Source of the DNA: a virus
Virus record (IMG/VR): IMGVR_UViG_3300013233_000417
Coordinates: 1-37,454 of that record
DNA: 37,454 bases
Reading direction: 5' to 3' (one strand)
In this document: piece after piece, positions 13,939 through 20,648 of the stretch
How positions within the stretch are numbered: position 1 is the stretch's first letter
Layout of the letters: each line of letters opens with the position of its first letter
Notes under the pieces: generated by a model
Told to the model about the DNA's origin: nothing
The model's database searches: none
What the model saw: only the letters and a program-made list of their open reading frames with translations
Translations under genes and position numbers: made by a program

Positions 13939-13979
13939 TAAATCTCCAAGCATATGTGTATTTATACTTGGAGATTTAT
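13939..13979 (-). promoter_or_regulatory. Ribosome-site-sequestering hairpin around a late promoter
   Basis: Arms TAAATCTCCAAG (13939-13950) and CTTGGAGATTTA (13968-13979) are perfect 12-bp complements with a 17-base loop. On the - strand the second arm holds the GGAG of the 13937 gene, and the loop holds TATAAATA. Read-through RNA can hide the site; RNA from the late promoter lacks the first arm. Confidence 0.7.
13959..13966 (-). promoter_or_regulatory. T4-type late promoter TATAAATA
   Basis: Exact T4 late box on the - strand, 21 bases before ATG 13937, in the loop of the hairpin. Confidence 0.75.
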
Positions 13980-14078
13980 TAGTTAAAATATGTTAATTTT
14001 GTTCTTTTGTATAGCAATCATGTACTTGCTATTACAGTTAGATGTTTCTAAAAATACGATATAATCATCATGGGCCAA

Positions 14079-14177
14079 TTACGCTGCCAATGAATCTGGT
14101 GCTACGGAAGAAGTGCGTCCAAAAGATTCTGGCAATACCATTACTTGTTCCTGATCGAAGATAGCATCTTTGCGCAT
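14079..14177 (-). pseudogene. Possible gene remnant, 32 codons
   Basis: Coding-like frame MRKDAIFDQEQVMVLPESFGR... with acidic and hydrophobic alternation, open upstream as IQETGVNVKTEPWT but lacking an ATG. It lies just downstream of the promoter at 14236-14264. Confidence 0.25.
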
Positions 14178-14235
14178 TGTCCACGGCTCAGTTTTTACAT
14201 TGACTCCAGTTTCTTGAATGATTAAAAGTACACTT

Positions 14236-14264
14236 ATTTTAACATAATTAGGTTACAATGTTAA
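14236..14264 (-). promoter_or_regulatory. Sigma70-like early promoter
   Basis: - strand TTAACA (14264-14259), 17 bases, TAAAAT (14241-14236). The spacer is nearly the same as in the promoter at 16149-16177 (shared TTGTAACCT). Transcripts would run through the hairpin at 13939-13979. Confidence 0.6.
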
Positions 14265-14376
14265 CCCAATCCATGATCTACCAAAAACAAATGCTTTGGA
14301 TTGCACTTATTAGGGTTTTGTTTATATACTAAATATTTAGAAGATAATATTTCATTAATTATTTTTTCATAACAAC

Positions 14377-15336
14377 CTATATATAAATTTCACTTACTGA
14401 TTGACCATCATTAATACGACGCATTGTTTCTGCTATTAACCCAGCGACGGATATAACGCGTATCTTATCGCAAGTTTTTGTAGTAGATAGTGGGATGGTA
14501 TCTGTAACTACTACTTCATCCAATTCACCATTTTCAATATTGTCATATGCATTACCAGAAAAAATTCCATGGGTGGCATATGCATCAACGCGCTGTGCAC
14601 CATTTTCTTTTAGCGCGTCGGCGGCTTTGCACAAAGTGCCTGCTGTATCAATCATGTCATCTACAATGACACAATTCTTGCCTTCTACATCGCCTATTAT
14701 ATTCATAACTTGTGCTTGGTTAGCTTTGGGGCGACGTTTATCAATAATTGCAAGGTCTGCATCATTTAATTTTTTAGCTACCATACGCGCACGCGCAACA
14801 CCACCAGTGTCTGGTGATACAACAACTAAGTTATACATATCACGTTGATACTTTCTGTAAATATCAGAAACTATATTGGGTGTTGCCGATACATTTGTGG
14901 TTGGTATAGAAAAGAATCCTTGTTGTTGTTCTGAATGTAAGTCAACCACAATCATCTGATTAACGCCTGCAATTTGCAGCATATCTGCAACCAACCTTGA
15001 TGTTATTGGGGTTCGTGTATATTGCGGTCGTCTGTCTTGGCGTGCATATCCATAATAAGGAACCACGGCAATGATTTTTTTTGTTGCGGATCGTCTAAAT
15101 GCATCTACCATAATTAACAGTTCCATTAAATTATCATTTGTTGGTGGTACTGTTGGTTGGATAATATGGATGATATCTTCACGAACTGCTTCGTTTATTT
15201 CACACCGTATTTCGCCATCACTAAACTGCTCAAGGTCTATCTTTCCGAGATTTATTTTTAATAGTTTGGCTATGCATTTTGATAATTCAGTATTAGCATT
15301 ACCAGAAAATATTTTGGCGTTATTCATTGATGTCAT
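14377..15336 (-). CDS. prs: Ribose-phosphate pyrophosphokinase, 319 aa
   Basis: Makes PRPP from ribose 5-phosphate and ATP in the cytoplasm, feeding nucleotide and NAD synthesis. Visible family motifs are KIFSGNANTELS at the start, VVPYYGYARQDRRPQ, the metal-binding VVDLHSEQQQGFF, VVSPDTGGVARA, the flexible-loop region IIDKRRPKANQAQVMNIIGD and the PRPP loop NCVIVDDMIDTAGT. Length is full (usual about 310-320). ATG 15336, with AGGA 9 bases upstream, overlaps the previous gene by 17 bases; an upstream in-frame ATG is less well placed. It is complete with no obvious loss of catalytic residues. In some phages Prs-like enzymes rebuild NAD+; no NAMPT-like partner is in this window. Confidence 0.93.
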   Translation of the reverse strand: MTSMNNAKIFSGNANTELSKCIAKLLKINLGKIDLEQFSDGEIRCEINEAVREDIIHIIQPTVPPTNDNLMELLIMVDAFRRSATKKIIAVVPYYGYARQDRRPQYTRTPITSRLVADMLQIAGVNQMIVVDLHSEQQQGFFSIPTTNVSATPNIVSDIYRKYQRDMYNLVVVSPDTGGVARARMVAKKLNDADLAIIDKRRPKANQAQVMNIIGDVEGKNCVIVDDMIDTAGTLCKAADALKENGAQRVDAYATHGIFSGNAYDNIENGELDEVVVTDTIPLSTTKTCDKIRVISVAGLIAETMRRINDGQSVSEIYI

Positions 15337-15901
15337 TTTTATTGTCCTCATCTTTGTTATTTTTATTTTCAATTTCTTTAAGTACTGATTCTATTGATTC
15401 TGTAAATTTATCAAAGAATTTTACAGCAGCAAACTGTGACACTGCCATGTCAGCATATGCGATTAGAAGATTGTCATATTTTGTACATGCAACATCCACA
15501 AGTCTGCGGGTTTTGTACAACTCCTTAATTAACATCGCCGCATTAGAATTTACTATTATCATGATAATTATTAATATATATCCAACAACAGTGGCGTGAA
15601 GAAACTCTAAGAATGGATAAGATATCATGAAAGTGTTAATGCAAATGCAAGCGTAAGTCGCTAAAATTGCAGGATCTCTAAGCGCAAGAAATGATGTCAA
15701 TCCTTTAATTTGAACATTCTTTAAAAACGACATGACTTTGTCGTGGTCTGCAAGCTTATTTTCTTCTTTGTCTAATTTTACATATGCATCTTCTAAGAAA
15801 CTTAACCCCATATGCACAAATTTAAAAGATCGGACAGTGTAGATGTGTGCTACCACACCAAATATAAAAAATCCAATTAATGTAAGCATCACACCATCCA
15901 T
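15320..15901 (-). CDS. Membrane protein, 193 aa
   Basis: An N-terminal membrane helix (VMLTLIGFFIFGVVAHIY), a charged helical segment (EDAYVKLDKEENKLADHDK), two further helices (ATYACICINTFMISYPF and VVGYILIIIMIIV), then a soluble C-terminus that is very Asn/Asp/Lys-rich. ATG 15901 lies 5 bases after the helicase-fragment stop; the longer in-frame start lies inside that frame. Function unknown. Confidence 0.55.
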   Translation of the reverse strand: MDGVMLTLIGFFIFGVVAHIYTVRSFKFVHMGLSFLEDAYVKLDKEENKLADHDKVMSFLKNVQIKGLTSFLALRDPAILATYACICINTFMISYPFLEFLHATVVGYILIIIMIIVNSNAAMLIKELYKTRRLVDVACTKYDNLLIAYADMAVSQFAAVKFFDKFTESIESVLKEIENKNNKDEDNKNDINE

Positions 15902-15905
15902 TATT

Positions 15906-16115
15906 TCATATTTCCAAAATACGCTTCTTCGGAATTGGAAAAGGATGAAACACCAATCCAGACGTAATAGTTTTTCCAGCACCCGTTGGATGTACTATTA
16001 AAATTCTGTCTACTTTGTCTTCTAGTGCTTTTTCTACAGCATGAAGTGCTGCAACCTGATACCATCTGGATGATTTTTTGCCAAATAGAATGTTTTCTTT
16101 GTCTTGCTCTGACAT
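15906..16115 (-). CDS. Truncated helicase-like P-loop protein, 69 aa
   Basis: Residues 17-55 match the beginning of an SF2 (DEAD/HsdR/UvsW-type) helicase: RWYQVAALHAVEKALEDKVD then RILIVHPTGAGKT (Walker A) and ITSGLVF. After that it diverges (FHPFPIPKKRILEI) and stops, with no DEAD box or second domain. It has its own strong promoter (16149-16177) and is coupled to the next gene, so it may be expressed. It could be a decayed helicase or a dominant-negative type fragment. Confidence 0.55.
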   Translation of the reverse strand: MSEQDKENILFGKKSSRWYQVAALHAVEKALEDKVDRILIVHPTGAGKTITSGLVFHPFPIPKKRILEI

Positions 16116-16148
16116 GTTGTTAACCTCTATTGTGTTATTGATATGGCT

Positions 16149-16177
16149 ATCTTATCACAATAAGGTTACAATGTCAA
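16149..16177 (-). promoter_or_regulatory. Sigma70-like early promoter
   Basis: - strand TTGACA (16177-16172), 17 bases, TAAGAT (16154-16149), about 27 bases of leader to ATG 16115. Spacer TTGTAACCTTATTGTGA closely resembles that at 14242-14258. Confidence 0.7.
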
Positions 16178-16191
16178 TTACTTTTTATAAC

Positions 16192-16383
16192 CTATTTCTC
16201 TCTTACTAATCCAAGATAGTCTGAAATGGTCTTGGGATCTTGAATTTCTTCGGATTTTTGATTTTCTTCCCCTGTAGAAAAAACGTCTTGCATAATTTGT
16301 TGCATTGGTGTTACTTGGGTTATTGGTATTTCTGGTTGGGTCCAATCATTCGCAAAGTTATTAATTTCTTTAAAAAATTCCAT
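16192..16383 (-). CDS. Small acidic protein, 63 aa
   Basis: MEFFKEINNFANDW ... TPMQQIMQDVFSTGEENQ ... SDYLGLVREK. It starts one base after the previous stop, so it is probably in the same late transcript as the basic protein. Unrecognised. Confidence 0.5.
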   Translation of the reverse strand: MEFFKEINNFANDWTQPEIPITQVTPMQQIMQDVFSTGEENQKSEEIQDPKTISDYLGLVREK

Positions 16384-16384
16384 A

Positions 16385-16630
16385 TCAATAATCCATTTGA
16401 CTCTTTATTTCTCTTTTATCTTCTTTTCTGCGACCACGTTTCGTATTAGCATCACTGTGAGCCGATTTGTGGGTACCTGCGCCTGTCATACCATATGTAT
16501 CTTTAGCAACCAAATTGCGTGTTTTGGTTTTAGATGGATTATCAGCCTTTTTCTTTCGGCGACGCTTGGCTTGGGCTTTTCGCTTACTACTACTTTTTGC
16601 CATTTCTAATAATTGTTGAATTAACTTCAT
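16385..16630 (-). CDS. Small very basic protein, 81 aa
   Basis: MKLIQQLLEMAKSSSKRKAQ is followed by KRRRKKK and a Ser/Lys/Arg-rich tail. Probably binds nucleic acid or packs with DNA; virion-internal proteins of this kind occur in T4-like phages, but no family is assigned. ATG 16630 with GGAG 6 bases before is used; the in-frame TTG 16642 is part of the ribosome site. Late-type promoter upstream. Confidence 0.5.
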   Translation of the reverse strand: MKLIQQLLEMAKSSSKRKAQAKRRRKKKADNPSKTKTRNLVAKDTYGMTGAGTHKSAHSDANTKRGRRKEDKREIKSQMDY

Positions 16631-16651
16631 ACAGTACTCCAAATTTTACTG

Positions 16652-16659
16652 TATTTATG
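16652..16659 (-). promoter_or_regulatory. Late-type box CATAAATA
   Basis: One base off TATAAATA, 21 bases before ATG 16630. A 7-bp inverted repeat (16629-16635 and 16648-16654) overlaps it and the start codon. Confidence 0.45.
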
Positions 16660-16670
16660 ACAACAATCTT

Positions 16671-17093
16671 TTAGTCTAACTTGTGCGTCTTTTTTATGCT
16701 ACGTATTGCAGCTTTTATTATTGGTTTATGGATGTCCCTTCCAGAATCTTTAAATTCTGGAAGGGACATCCATTTTATTTCGGCAGTTTCAGAACAAGGA
16801 TCGCCAAACATATCAACATCCTTTATTTCCGCAACGAAAATTCTGGTTCGGCCTAAAAAAGTACCAAGATCTTTTTTCTGCACTACATTGCCCAAAAACA
16901 AACCAAGTTCTTCTCCAGCTTCACGAAAAGCTGTCGTTTCATCTGATTCACCTTCTTCTTGCTTGCCTTTTGCTATCTGAAATTTATTACCACCAAACTT
17001 TTCCTTTGATGGTTTCATGAATAACATCTTTATTTCACCATTTTCAACGAAATATGGTATCACACCTGCGCGATAAACTACTTTCTTTGACAT
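16671..17093 (-). CDS. NUDIX hydrolase, 140 aa
   Basis: The Nudix box is complete: GKQEEGESDETTAFREAGEELGL (Gx5Ex7REUxEExGU) near residues 42-65, preceded by FQIAK. The family cleaves nucleoside diphosphates linked to another moiety. Substrate is not evident; candidates are (d)NTP-like, ADP-ribose or NAD-related compounds. The C-terminal part (MSLPEF ... SGRDIHKPIIKAAIRSIKK) contains a perfect 20-bp inverted repeat at DNA level. A GATAAATA box lies about 30 bases upstream. Confidence 0.88.
   Translation of the reverse strand: MSKKVVYRAGVIPYFVENGEIKMLFMKPSKEKFGGNKFQIAKGKQEEGESDETTAFREAGEELGLFLGNVVQKKDLGTFLGRTRIFVAEIKDVDMFGDPCSETAEIKWMSLPEFKDSGRDIHKPIIKAAIRSIKKTHKLD
16728..16773. repeat. 20-bp perfect inverted repeat inside the NUDIX gene
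   Basis: Left arm 16728-16747 and right arm 16754-16773 are exact reverse complements (ATGGATGTCCCTTCCAGAAT) around the loop CTTTAA. Both arms are translated. It is not followed by a U-run on -; on + it is followed by TTTATTT. Confidence 0.95.
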
Positions 17094-17121
17094 ATTTGTT
17101 ACCTACATTAAAATATGATTG

Positions 17122-17129
17122 TATTTATC
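17122..17129 (-). promoter_or_regulatory. Late-type box GATAAATA
   Basis: On -, 28 bases before ATG 17093 of the NUDIX gene, in an otherwise AT-rich gap. Confidence 0.5.
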
Positions 17130-17156
17130 AATAAAAATGTGTGTAAAGTCAACGAT

Positions 17157-17501
17157 TTAATTGTGCTCCCGCCAGATCATCATACGTTTTGTATTTCTAT
17201 CCTTGCGCACGTGTGCTTTACCAGATTCACTATAAGAATCATGACGTTTTATCTGTCGCATGACTTTTTGTGAAATTCCACCATGGGCTTTACAATAATC
17301 TTCAAAATCCACCGCTTCTGATGGTATTTTGTTACTATCGGCAAATTTTACAGAACCTAGTGGAGTAATTGGTAACTCCTTGAAAGCAATAGAAATTTTA
17401 TCGCCTTTTCGTCCACGCTTTCTTCCTTGTGGTTTTGTAGCAGTTCTGGCTGTTTTATCAGCTGCATCTAATATAGAATGTACTGTTGAATTAACTTCCA
17501 C
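17157..17501 (-). CDS. Basic hypothetical protein, 114 aa
   Basis: N-terminal helix, then a very basic patch (KPQGRKRGRKGDK), then DFEDYCKAHGGISQKVMRQI and a basic end (HVRKDRNTKRMMIWREHN). Nucleic-acid binding is likely but not shown. The start is probably GTG 17501, six bases after GGAG; the in-frame TTG 17513 is part of the ribosome site itself. Confidence 0.5.
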   Translation of the reverse strand: MEVNSTVHSILDAADKTARTATKPQGRKRGRKGDKISIAFKELPITPLGSVKFADSNKIPSEAVDFEDYCKAHGGISQKVMRQIKRHDSYSESGKAHVRKDRNTKRMMIWREHN

Positions 17502-17535
17502 CTTTTTCTCCAATTGAATTATTTACGATAATGAC

Positions 17536-17564
17536 ATTATATCATAACCCATTTAAAAAGTAAA
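17536..17564 (-). promoter_or_regulatory. Sigma70-like promoter
   Basis: - strand TTTACT (17564-17559), 17 bases, TATAAT (17541-17536), about 30 bases before the 17501 start. Confidence 0.6.
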
Positions 17565-17570
17565 GGGTTA

Positions 17571-18215
17571 TTATTCATTAGCGTTTATTTTTATCCTAGC
17601 ATCGCAGATCTGCATTAACATCCGCATAGAACCCAATGACATTTCAGCATCAATAAGAGAATTGTGGCTTCCTCTGGCATCATAACCCATTGTTTCAAAT
17701 AGGGAATCTGACGTATAAGAGCGGACTACTAAGTATCCAGCTGTACTTGAATCTAAGTTTCTTCCACTAAATTTAATATCGACGCCATATCGTGTGAACA
17801 TATCTTTCATGAATGGAACGTCGAAGCTTGCAACATTGTGACCAAGTGCATGAATGCTTACAGTTGGTCCCCAATATTTTATTATTAGGTTTGCTATTAA
17901 TACGACAGCTTCTACTTCTGTGATTCCATTTTCTTCTAAATACTCAAAAGTAAGACCGTGTATACCTTCAGCAACAACACCAAACTCAGGATCGGCTTCG
18001 CGTACTGCTTTGGATTCATCGTTCCACTTTATTTCAACATAAAGCTTTTCAACTTCTTCGAGCGTTTCTGCGTTAGCGACTATTATTCCCCATGAAACAG
18101 CTTGATGACCTTCGTAGATATTTCCGGTACCTTTATTGAAACCAGTGGTTTCAGAATCTATCGCTAAAACATATTTAAAATAACCTTTTGGTTTTTTTTC
18201 GTAGAAATCATCCAT
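17571..18215 (-). CDS. DEDDh 3'-5' exonuclease (DnaQ-like), 214 aa
   Basis: The three exonuclease motifs are visible: ExoI LAIDSETTGFNKG (residues 18-30), ExoII HALGHNVASFDVPFMKD (about 123-139), ExoIII SHNSLIDAEMSLGSMR (about 183-198, His and Asp five apart as in the DEDDh type). The family removes nucleotides from DNA or RNA 3' ends with two metal ions. In a phage it may proofread, degrade host nucleic acid or process RNA. Clear ribosome site AGGATAAAGAG before ATG 18215. Confidence 0.85.
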   Translation of the reverse strand: MDDFYEKKPKGYFKYVLAIDSETTGFNKGTGNIYEGHQAVSWGIIVANAETLEEVEKLYVEIKWNDESKAVREADPEFGVVAEGIHGLTFEYLEENGITEVEAVVLIANLIIKYWGPTVSIHALGHNVASFDVPFMKDMFTRYGVDIKFSGRNLDSSTAGYLVVRSYTSDSLFETMGYDARGSHNSLIDAEMSLGSMRMLMQICDARIKINANE

Positions 18216-18227
18216 CTCTTTATCCTA

Positions 18228-18590
18228 TTAACATAATTTTTCATTCTTTTTATTGGTGGTTGGTACACATGCTACATCAGCACAAATTTTATTTTGTGGA
18301 TACAACAATGGACCGTATTGGGTACAAAATACTGTTTCACTAGAAGGTTCTTTTTTGTGTAATTCTTCAATAGTTTGTGATGTTTCTCGTAGACGTTTAA
18401 TTATCGTTTCCATAAGATCGTATGGATCTTCTGATAAATTCATATCATCTTCATGTAATTCGGAAGTAACTTTAGTAAACACTAACTGCAAGTGTTCACA
18501 AATCATCTCCCATTGTGCTATTGTTGGTTGGTGGGAACCAGATAGTTCAGTGAATCCCTGTAGCCAGTAACAAAAATCTTTTGGTTCCAT
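18228..18590 (-). CDS. Small conserved phage protein (F-x-x-W-L-x-G domain), 120 aa
   Basis: The N-terminus KDFCYWLQGFTELSG ... PTIAQWEMICEHLQLVF is a compact helical domain found in many phages (from memory), with unknown function. Two further genes in this window (35954-36397 and 36394-36936) carry the same pattern. Only this copy ends in a short Cys-containing tail instead of a Pro-rich one. Confidence 0.6.
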   Translation of the reverse strand: MEPKDFCYWLQGFTELSGSHQPTIAQWEMICEHLQLVFTKVTSELHEDDMNLSEDPYDLMETIIKRLRETSQTIEELHKKEPSSETVFCTQYGPLLYPQNKICADVACVPTTNKKNEKLC

Positions 18591-18599
18591 ATTAACCTC

Positions 18600-18911
18600 T
18601 TATGAAAAACTTTCACCACAACCACACATGGTTGAGTTTGGTATGTTTATAACAAATTGTTGTGCCATTATCGTAGATTCAAAATCTACCGTGGCACCAT
18701 CAATCATTTTAGCTGATATAGGATCTATAAATAAATTATATCTACCAGCTTCTATTACTATATCATCTTCGGCACATGCGTCAATGACTTCAGTAAATTT
18801 ATATTTAAAACCAGCACAACCACCGGATGTAACTTCTATGCGAATGCCTAATGATGGTAATGCTGTGACTTCTGTTATTCTAGCGATGGCAGCCTCAGTC
18901 AAATGAATCAT
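18600..18911 (-). CDS. A-type iron-sulfur carrier (HesB/IscA/ErpA-like), 103 aa
   Basis: MIHLTEAAIARITEV is the typical start of the family. The three conserved cysteines are present: Cys32 in SGGCAGFKY and Cys96/Cys98 in TMCGCGESF. A-type proteins bind or transfer Fe-S clusters or iron to client enzymes. As a phage gene it probably supports a cluster-containing enzyme during infection. Start 18911 overlaps the upstream gene by 17 bases; ATG 18923 is the alternative. Confidence 0.9.
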   Translation of the reverse strand: MIHLTEAAIARITEVTALPSLGIRIEVTSGGCAGFKYKFTEVIDACAEDDIVIEAGRYNLFIDPISAKMIDGATVDFESTIMAQQFVINIPNSTMCGCGESFS

Positions 18912-19182
18912 GTTCTGCATCACCAGGTAAAATTATTTTTTTGTATTCTTTTCCATCAGCACGCAACTGTTTAAATTCTTCTTCCCACGTATCATTCCAT
19001 TCACCCAGCTCACGCAACAAAACTTCAGCAAGTTCTAAGTTCCCACGCTGTTGATACATCCATGCATTTTGTTTTTTGTTACTAATAACAGCATTCTTTG
19101 CTTGTTCTTCGGTCACACCATATATCTCTATAATGCTTTCTATCATTTCTTCTTCTGCAACTGAAAAATATACTTCAGACAT
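18895..19182 (-). CDS. Hypothetical protein, 95 aa
   Basis: MSEVYFSVAEEEMIESIIEIYG is followed by EEQAKNAVISNKKQNAWMYQ and an acidic end. Unrecognised. ATG 19182 follows GAGG at good spacing; the in-frame TTG 19197 is part of that ribosome site. It lies between the Fe-S carrier and the P-loop gene with tight junctions. Confidence 0.5.
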   Translation of the reverse strand: MSEVYFSVAEEEMIESIIEIYGVTEEQAKNAVISNKKQNAWMYQQRGNLELAEVLLRELGEWNDTWEEEFKQLRADGKEYKKIILPGDAEHDSFD

Positions 19183-19193
19183 TTTACCTTTCC

Positions 19194-19778
19194 TCAATTA
19201 AATCTATCAATATATTCAACTATTTCTACAATCCTATCTTCTAAATTTGTAGAATATATTGTAGATAAACCAGTTTCAGATCCATCAACTTCAACCATCT
19301 GTTCTGTTATGTCAAACATTACAGTGTCTATCATTCTACTGTAATGTTGGTTAGTACTACGAACGCCATCACGTTCTATATTATTAGAAAATTTTGACTG
19401 TATGTAAAAAATATGATCATAATTTTGTGTATGTTCTCTACATTCATCATAGTATTGATCTAACCATTCATCAAATTCATTGTATTGTCCAAACGCAATC
19501 AACGAATAAGTAAACAGATCAGCGAAAGATCTTTCGGTAAAATATAAATCGCTTGATAGTGATAATTCTATTTCGTCTGCATATTTTCGTTTTACTAATT
19601 CCGCTTGAAAAGCTTTTTTCAAATCAAAGTTTTGATTGACTACATCTAGGGAGACTCCCCAATCATTCAAAATAGACCGCGCAGTTTTTCTTTCGGTTAC
19701 GTTATAACCACGATTTTTTAATTCGCGCAGAATTGTGGTTTTACCGCATCCCTGCGATCCTGATATTGCTATTAACAT
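19194..19778 (-). CDS. NadR/AAA_28-like P-loop ATPase or kinase, 194 aa
   Basis: Walker A is LIAISGSQGCGKTTILREL (residues 2-20). The following helix and NVTERKTARSIL resemble NadR-type ribosylnicotinamide kinase and related AAA_28 proteins, as do ELSLSSDLYFTERSFADLF and YDHIFYIQ. NadR-type kinases phosphorylate nicotinamide riboside; the assignment here is only to the fold. It overlaps the nucleotidyltransferase gene by 7 bases. Other options are a nucleoside or polynucleotide kinase. Confidence 0.6.
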   Translation of the reverse strand: MLIAISGSQGCGKTTILRELKNRGYNVTERKTARSILNDWGVSLDVVNQNFDLKKAFQAELVKRKYADEIELSLSSDLYFTERSFADLFTYSLIAFGQYNEFDEWLDQYYDECREHTQNYDHIFYIQSKFSNNIERDGVRSTNQHYSRMIDTVMFDITEQMVEVDGSETGLSTIYSTNLEDRIVEIVEYIDRFN

Positions 19779-20425
19779 GTTTTAATTTTATTTCTTACTT
19801 CGTTTGGTAAAAGGTGCAAATATTGCATATATTTTTCTGGAATATATACTTGATGGTTAGGAAATTTTGTCATCAATTTTTTTAAATGATTATTCATTGA
19901 ATAACAAAAAGAATCTTCGGATACGCTTTTGTTTGTAAATGTCAAAGTTTTGTTTTCAGCATCAGAAATAAAGTCTTTGGTAAATGTAACCTTATGACCA
20001 TCACAATATGCCTTACAAATACCAAAATCAAATACATCATTTACATATTCAACGGGTGGCAGGTCAACTAAGACTATATTATACTTAACTTCAGATTTAA
20101 CTAATTCAAACACCATATCCATATCATTTAATTGATCGTATGTGTCATCTGGCTCCATTTCTTCTATGGTATCACCAGACCAGAAACTGTCTAAATTTAA
20201 ATCAAATACCTCTGCCCAAAAATCTGTGGTATAGGCATCGCTTCTAATGTATTTTGTATGTGAATTGTTGGTGTGAACGAAGATATCAATATCATTAAAT
20301 GGGCGTTTATGGTAGATATCACGATAGTATCCACCCGCTATTATTGACCCAGATATGTAATTTTGGTTTATATTGCGTAGAATTCTAATGGGTTCATTGA
20401 CTTTGTTGAGTTTGTTGGACATCAT
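19772..20425 (-). CDS. Nucleotidyltransferase-fold protein, 217 aa
   Basis: The early motif SIIAGGYYRDIY followed by PFNDIDIFVHT (GG-x-x-R-D, then D-x-D) is the active-site pattern of the nucleotidyltransferase superfamily, close to the CCA-adding/poly(A) polymerase arrangement. A later acidic position may lie in YNIVLVDLPP. Substrate unknown; tRNA end repair, RNA tailing or protein nucleotidylation are options. It is coupled to the P-loop gene downstream and overlaps the gene upstream by 32 bases. Confidence 0.65.
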   Translation of the reverse strand: MMSNKLNKVNEPIRILRNINQNYISGSIIAGGYYRDIYHKRPFNDIDIFVHTNNSHTKYIRSDAYTTDFWAEVFDLNLDSFWSGDTIEEMEPDDTYDQLNDMDMVFELVKSEVKYNIVLVDLPPVEYVNDVFDFGICKAYCDGHKVTFTKDFISDAENKTLTFTNKSVSEDSFCYSMNNHLKKLMTKFPNHQVYIPEKYMQYLHLLPNEVRNKIKTC

Positions 20426-20648
20426 TTATACCATCATTTTTATTATTCTGGTCATTATATTCTGAATTTTCCAATTTGTCAAGCGAAATGAGTAAATCTG
20501 CAAGGATTAAATTGTTTTCTTTTAACCTTTTTTTATATGTTTTTGCTTTTATTTTGGTTTTAGAATTTTTAATTGTATCAAAAAGTTCTTGGCTTGTAGC
20601 AGCTCTTTCTGTTATTTCTTCCATTAATGCGTCTTTTACTATTGTCAT
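20394..20648 (-). CDS. Small coiled-coil protein, 84 aa
   Basis: MTIVKDALMEEITERAATSQEL ... a Lys-rich helix (KTKIKAKTYKKRLKENN) and a low-complexity Asn/Gln tail. Unrecognised. The start overlaps the upstream stop (20645-20648). Confidence 0.5.
   Translation of the reverse strand: MTIVKDALMEEITERAATSQELFDTIKNSKTKIKAKTYKKRLKENNLILADLLISLDKLENSEYNDQNNKNDGINDVQQTQQSQ

Larger units (their letters stand above)
13980..14376. other. 397-base region with no convincing gene
   Basis: Contains one early-type promoter on - (14236-14264). A 32-codon - frame from ATG 14177 to TAA 14079 (MRKDAIFDQEQVMVLPESF...) is open for a further 18 codons upstream without a start, so it may be a remnant of a longer gene. 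Nothing else was seen between 14265 and the prs stop. Confidence 0.5.

Noticed and set aside
14495-14848. 117-codon + frame opposite prs
   Set aside because: Antisense shadow of a clearly conserved gene; no independent start signal.
18136-18154. 8-bp inverted repeat TGAAACCA/TGGTTTCA in the exonuclease gene
   Set aside because: Short arms are expected by chance at this base composition.
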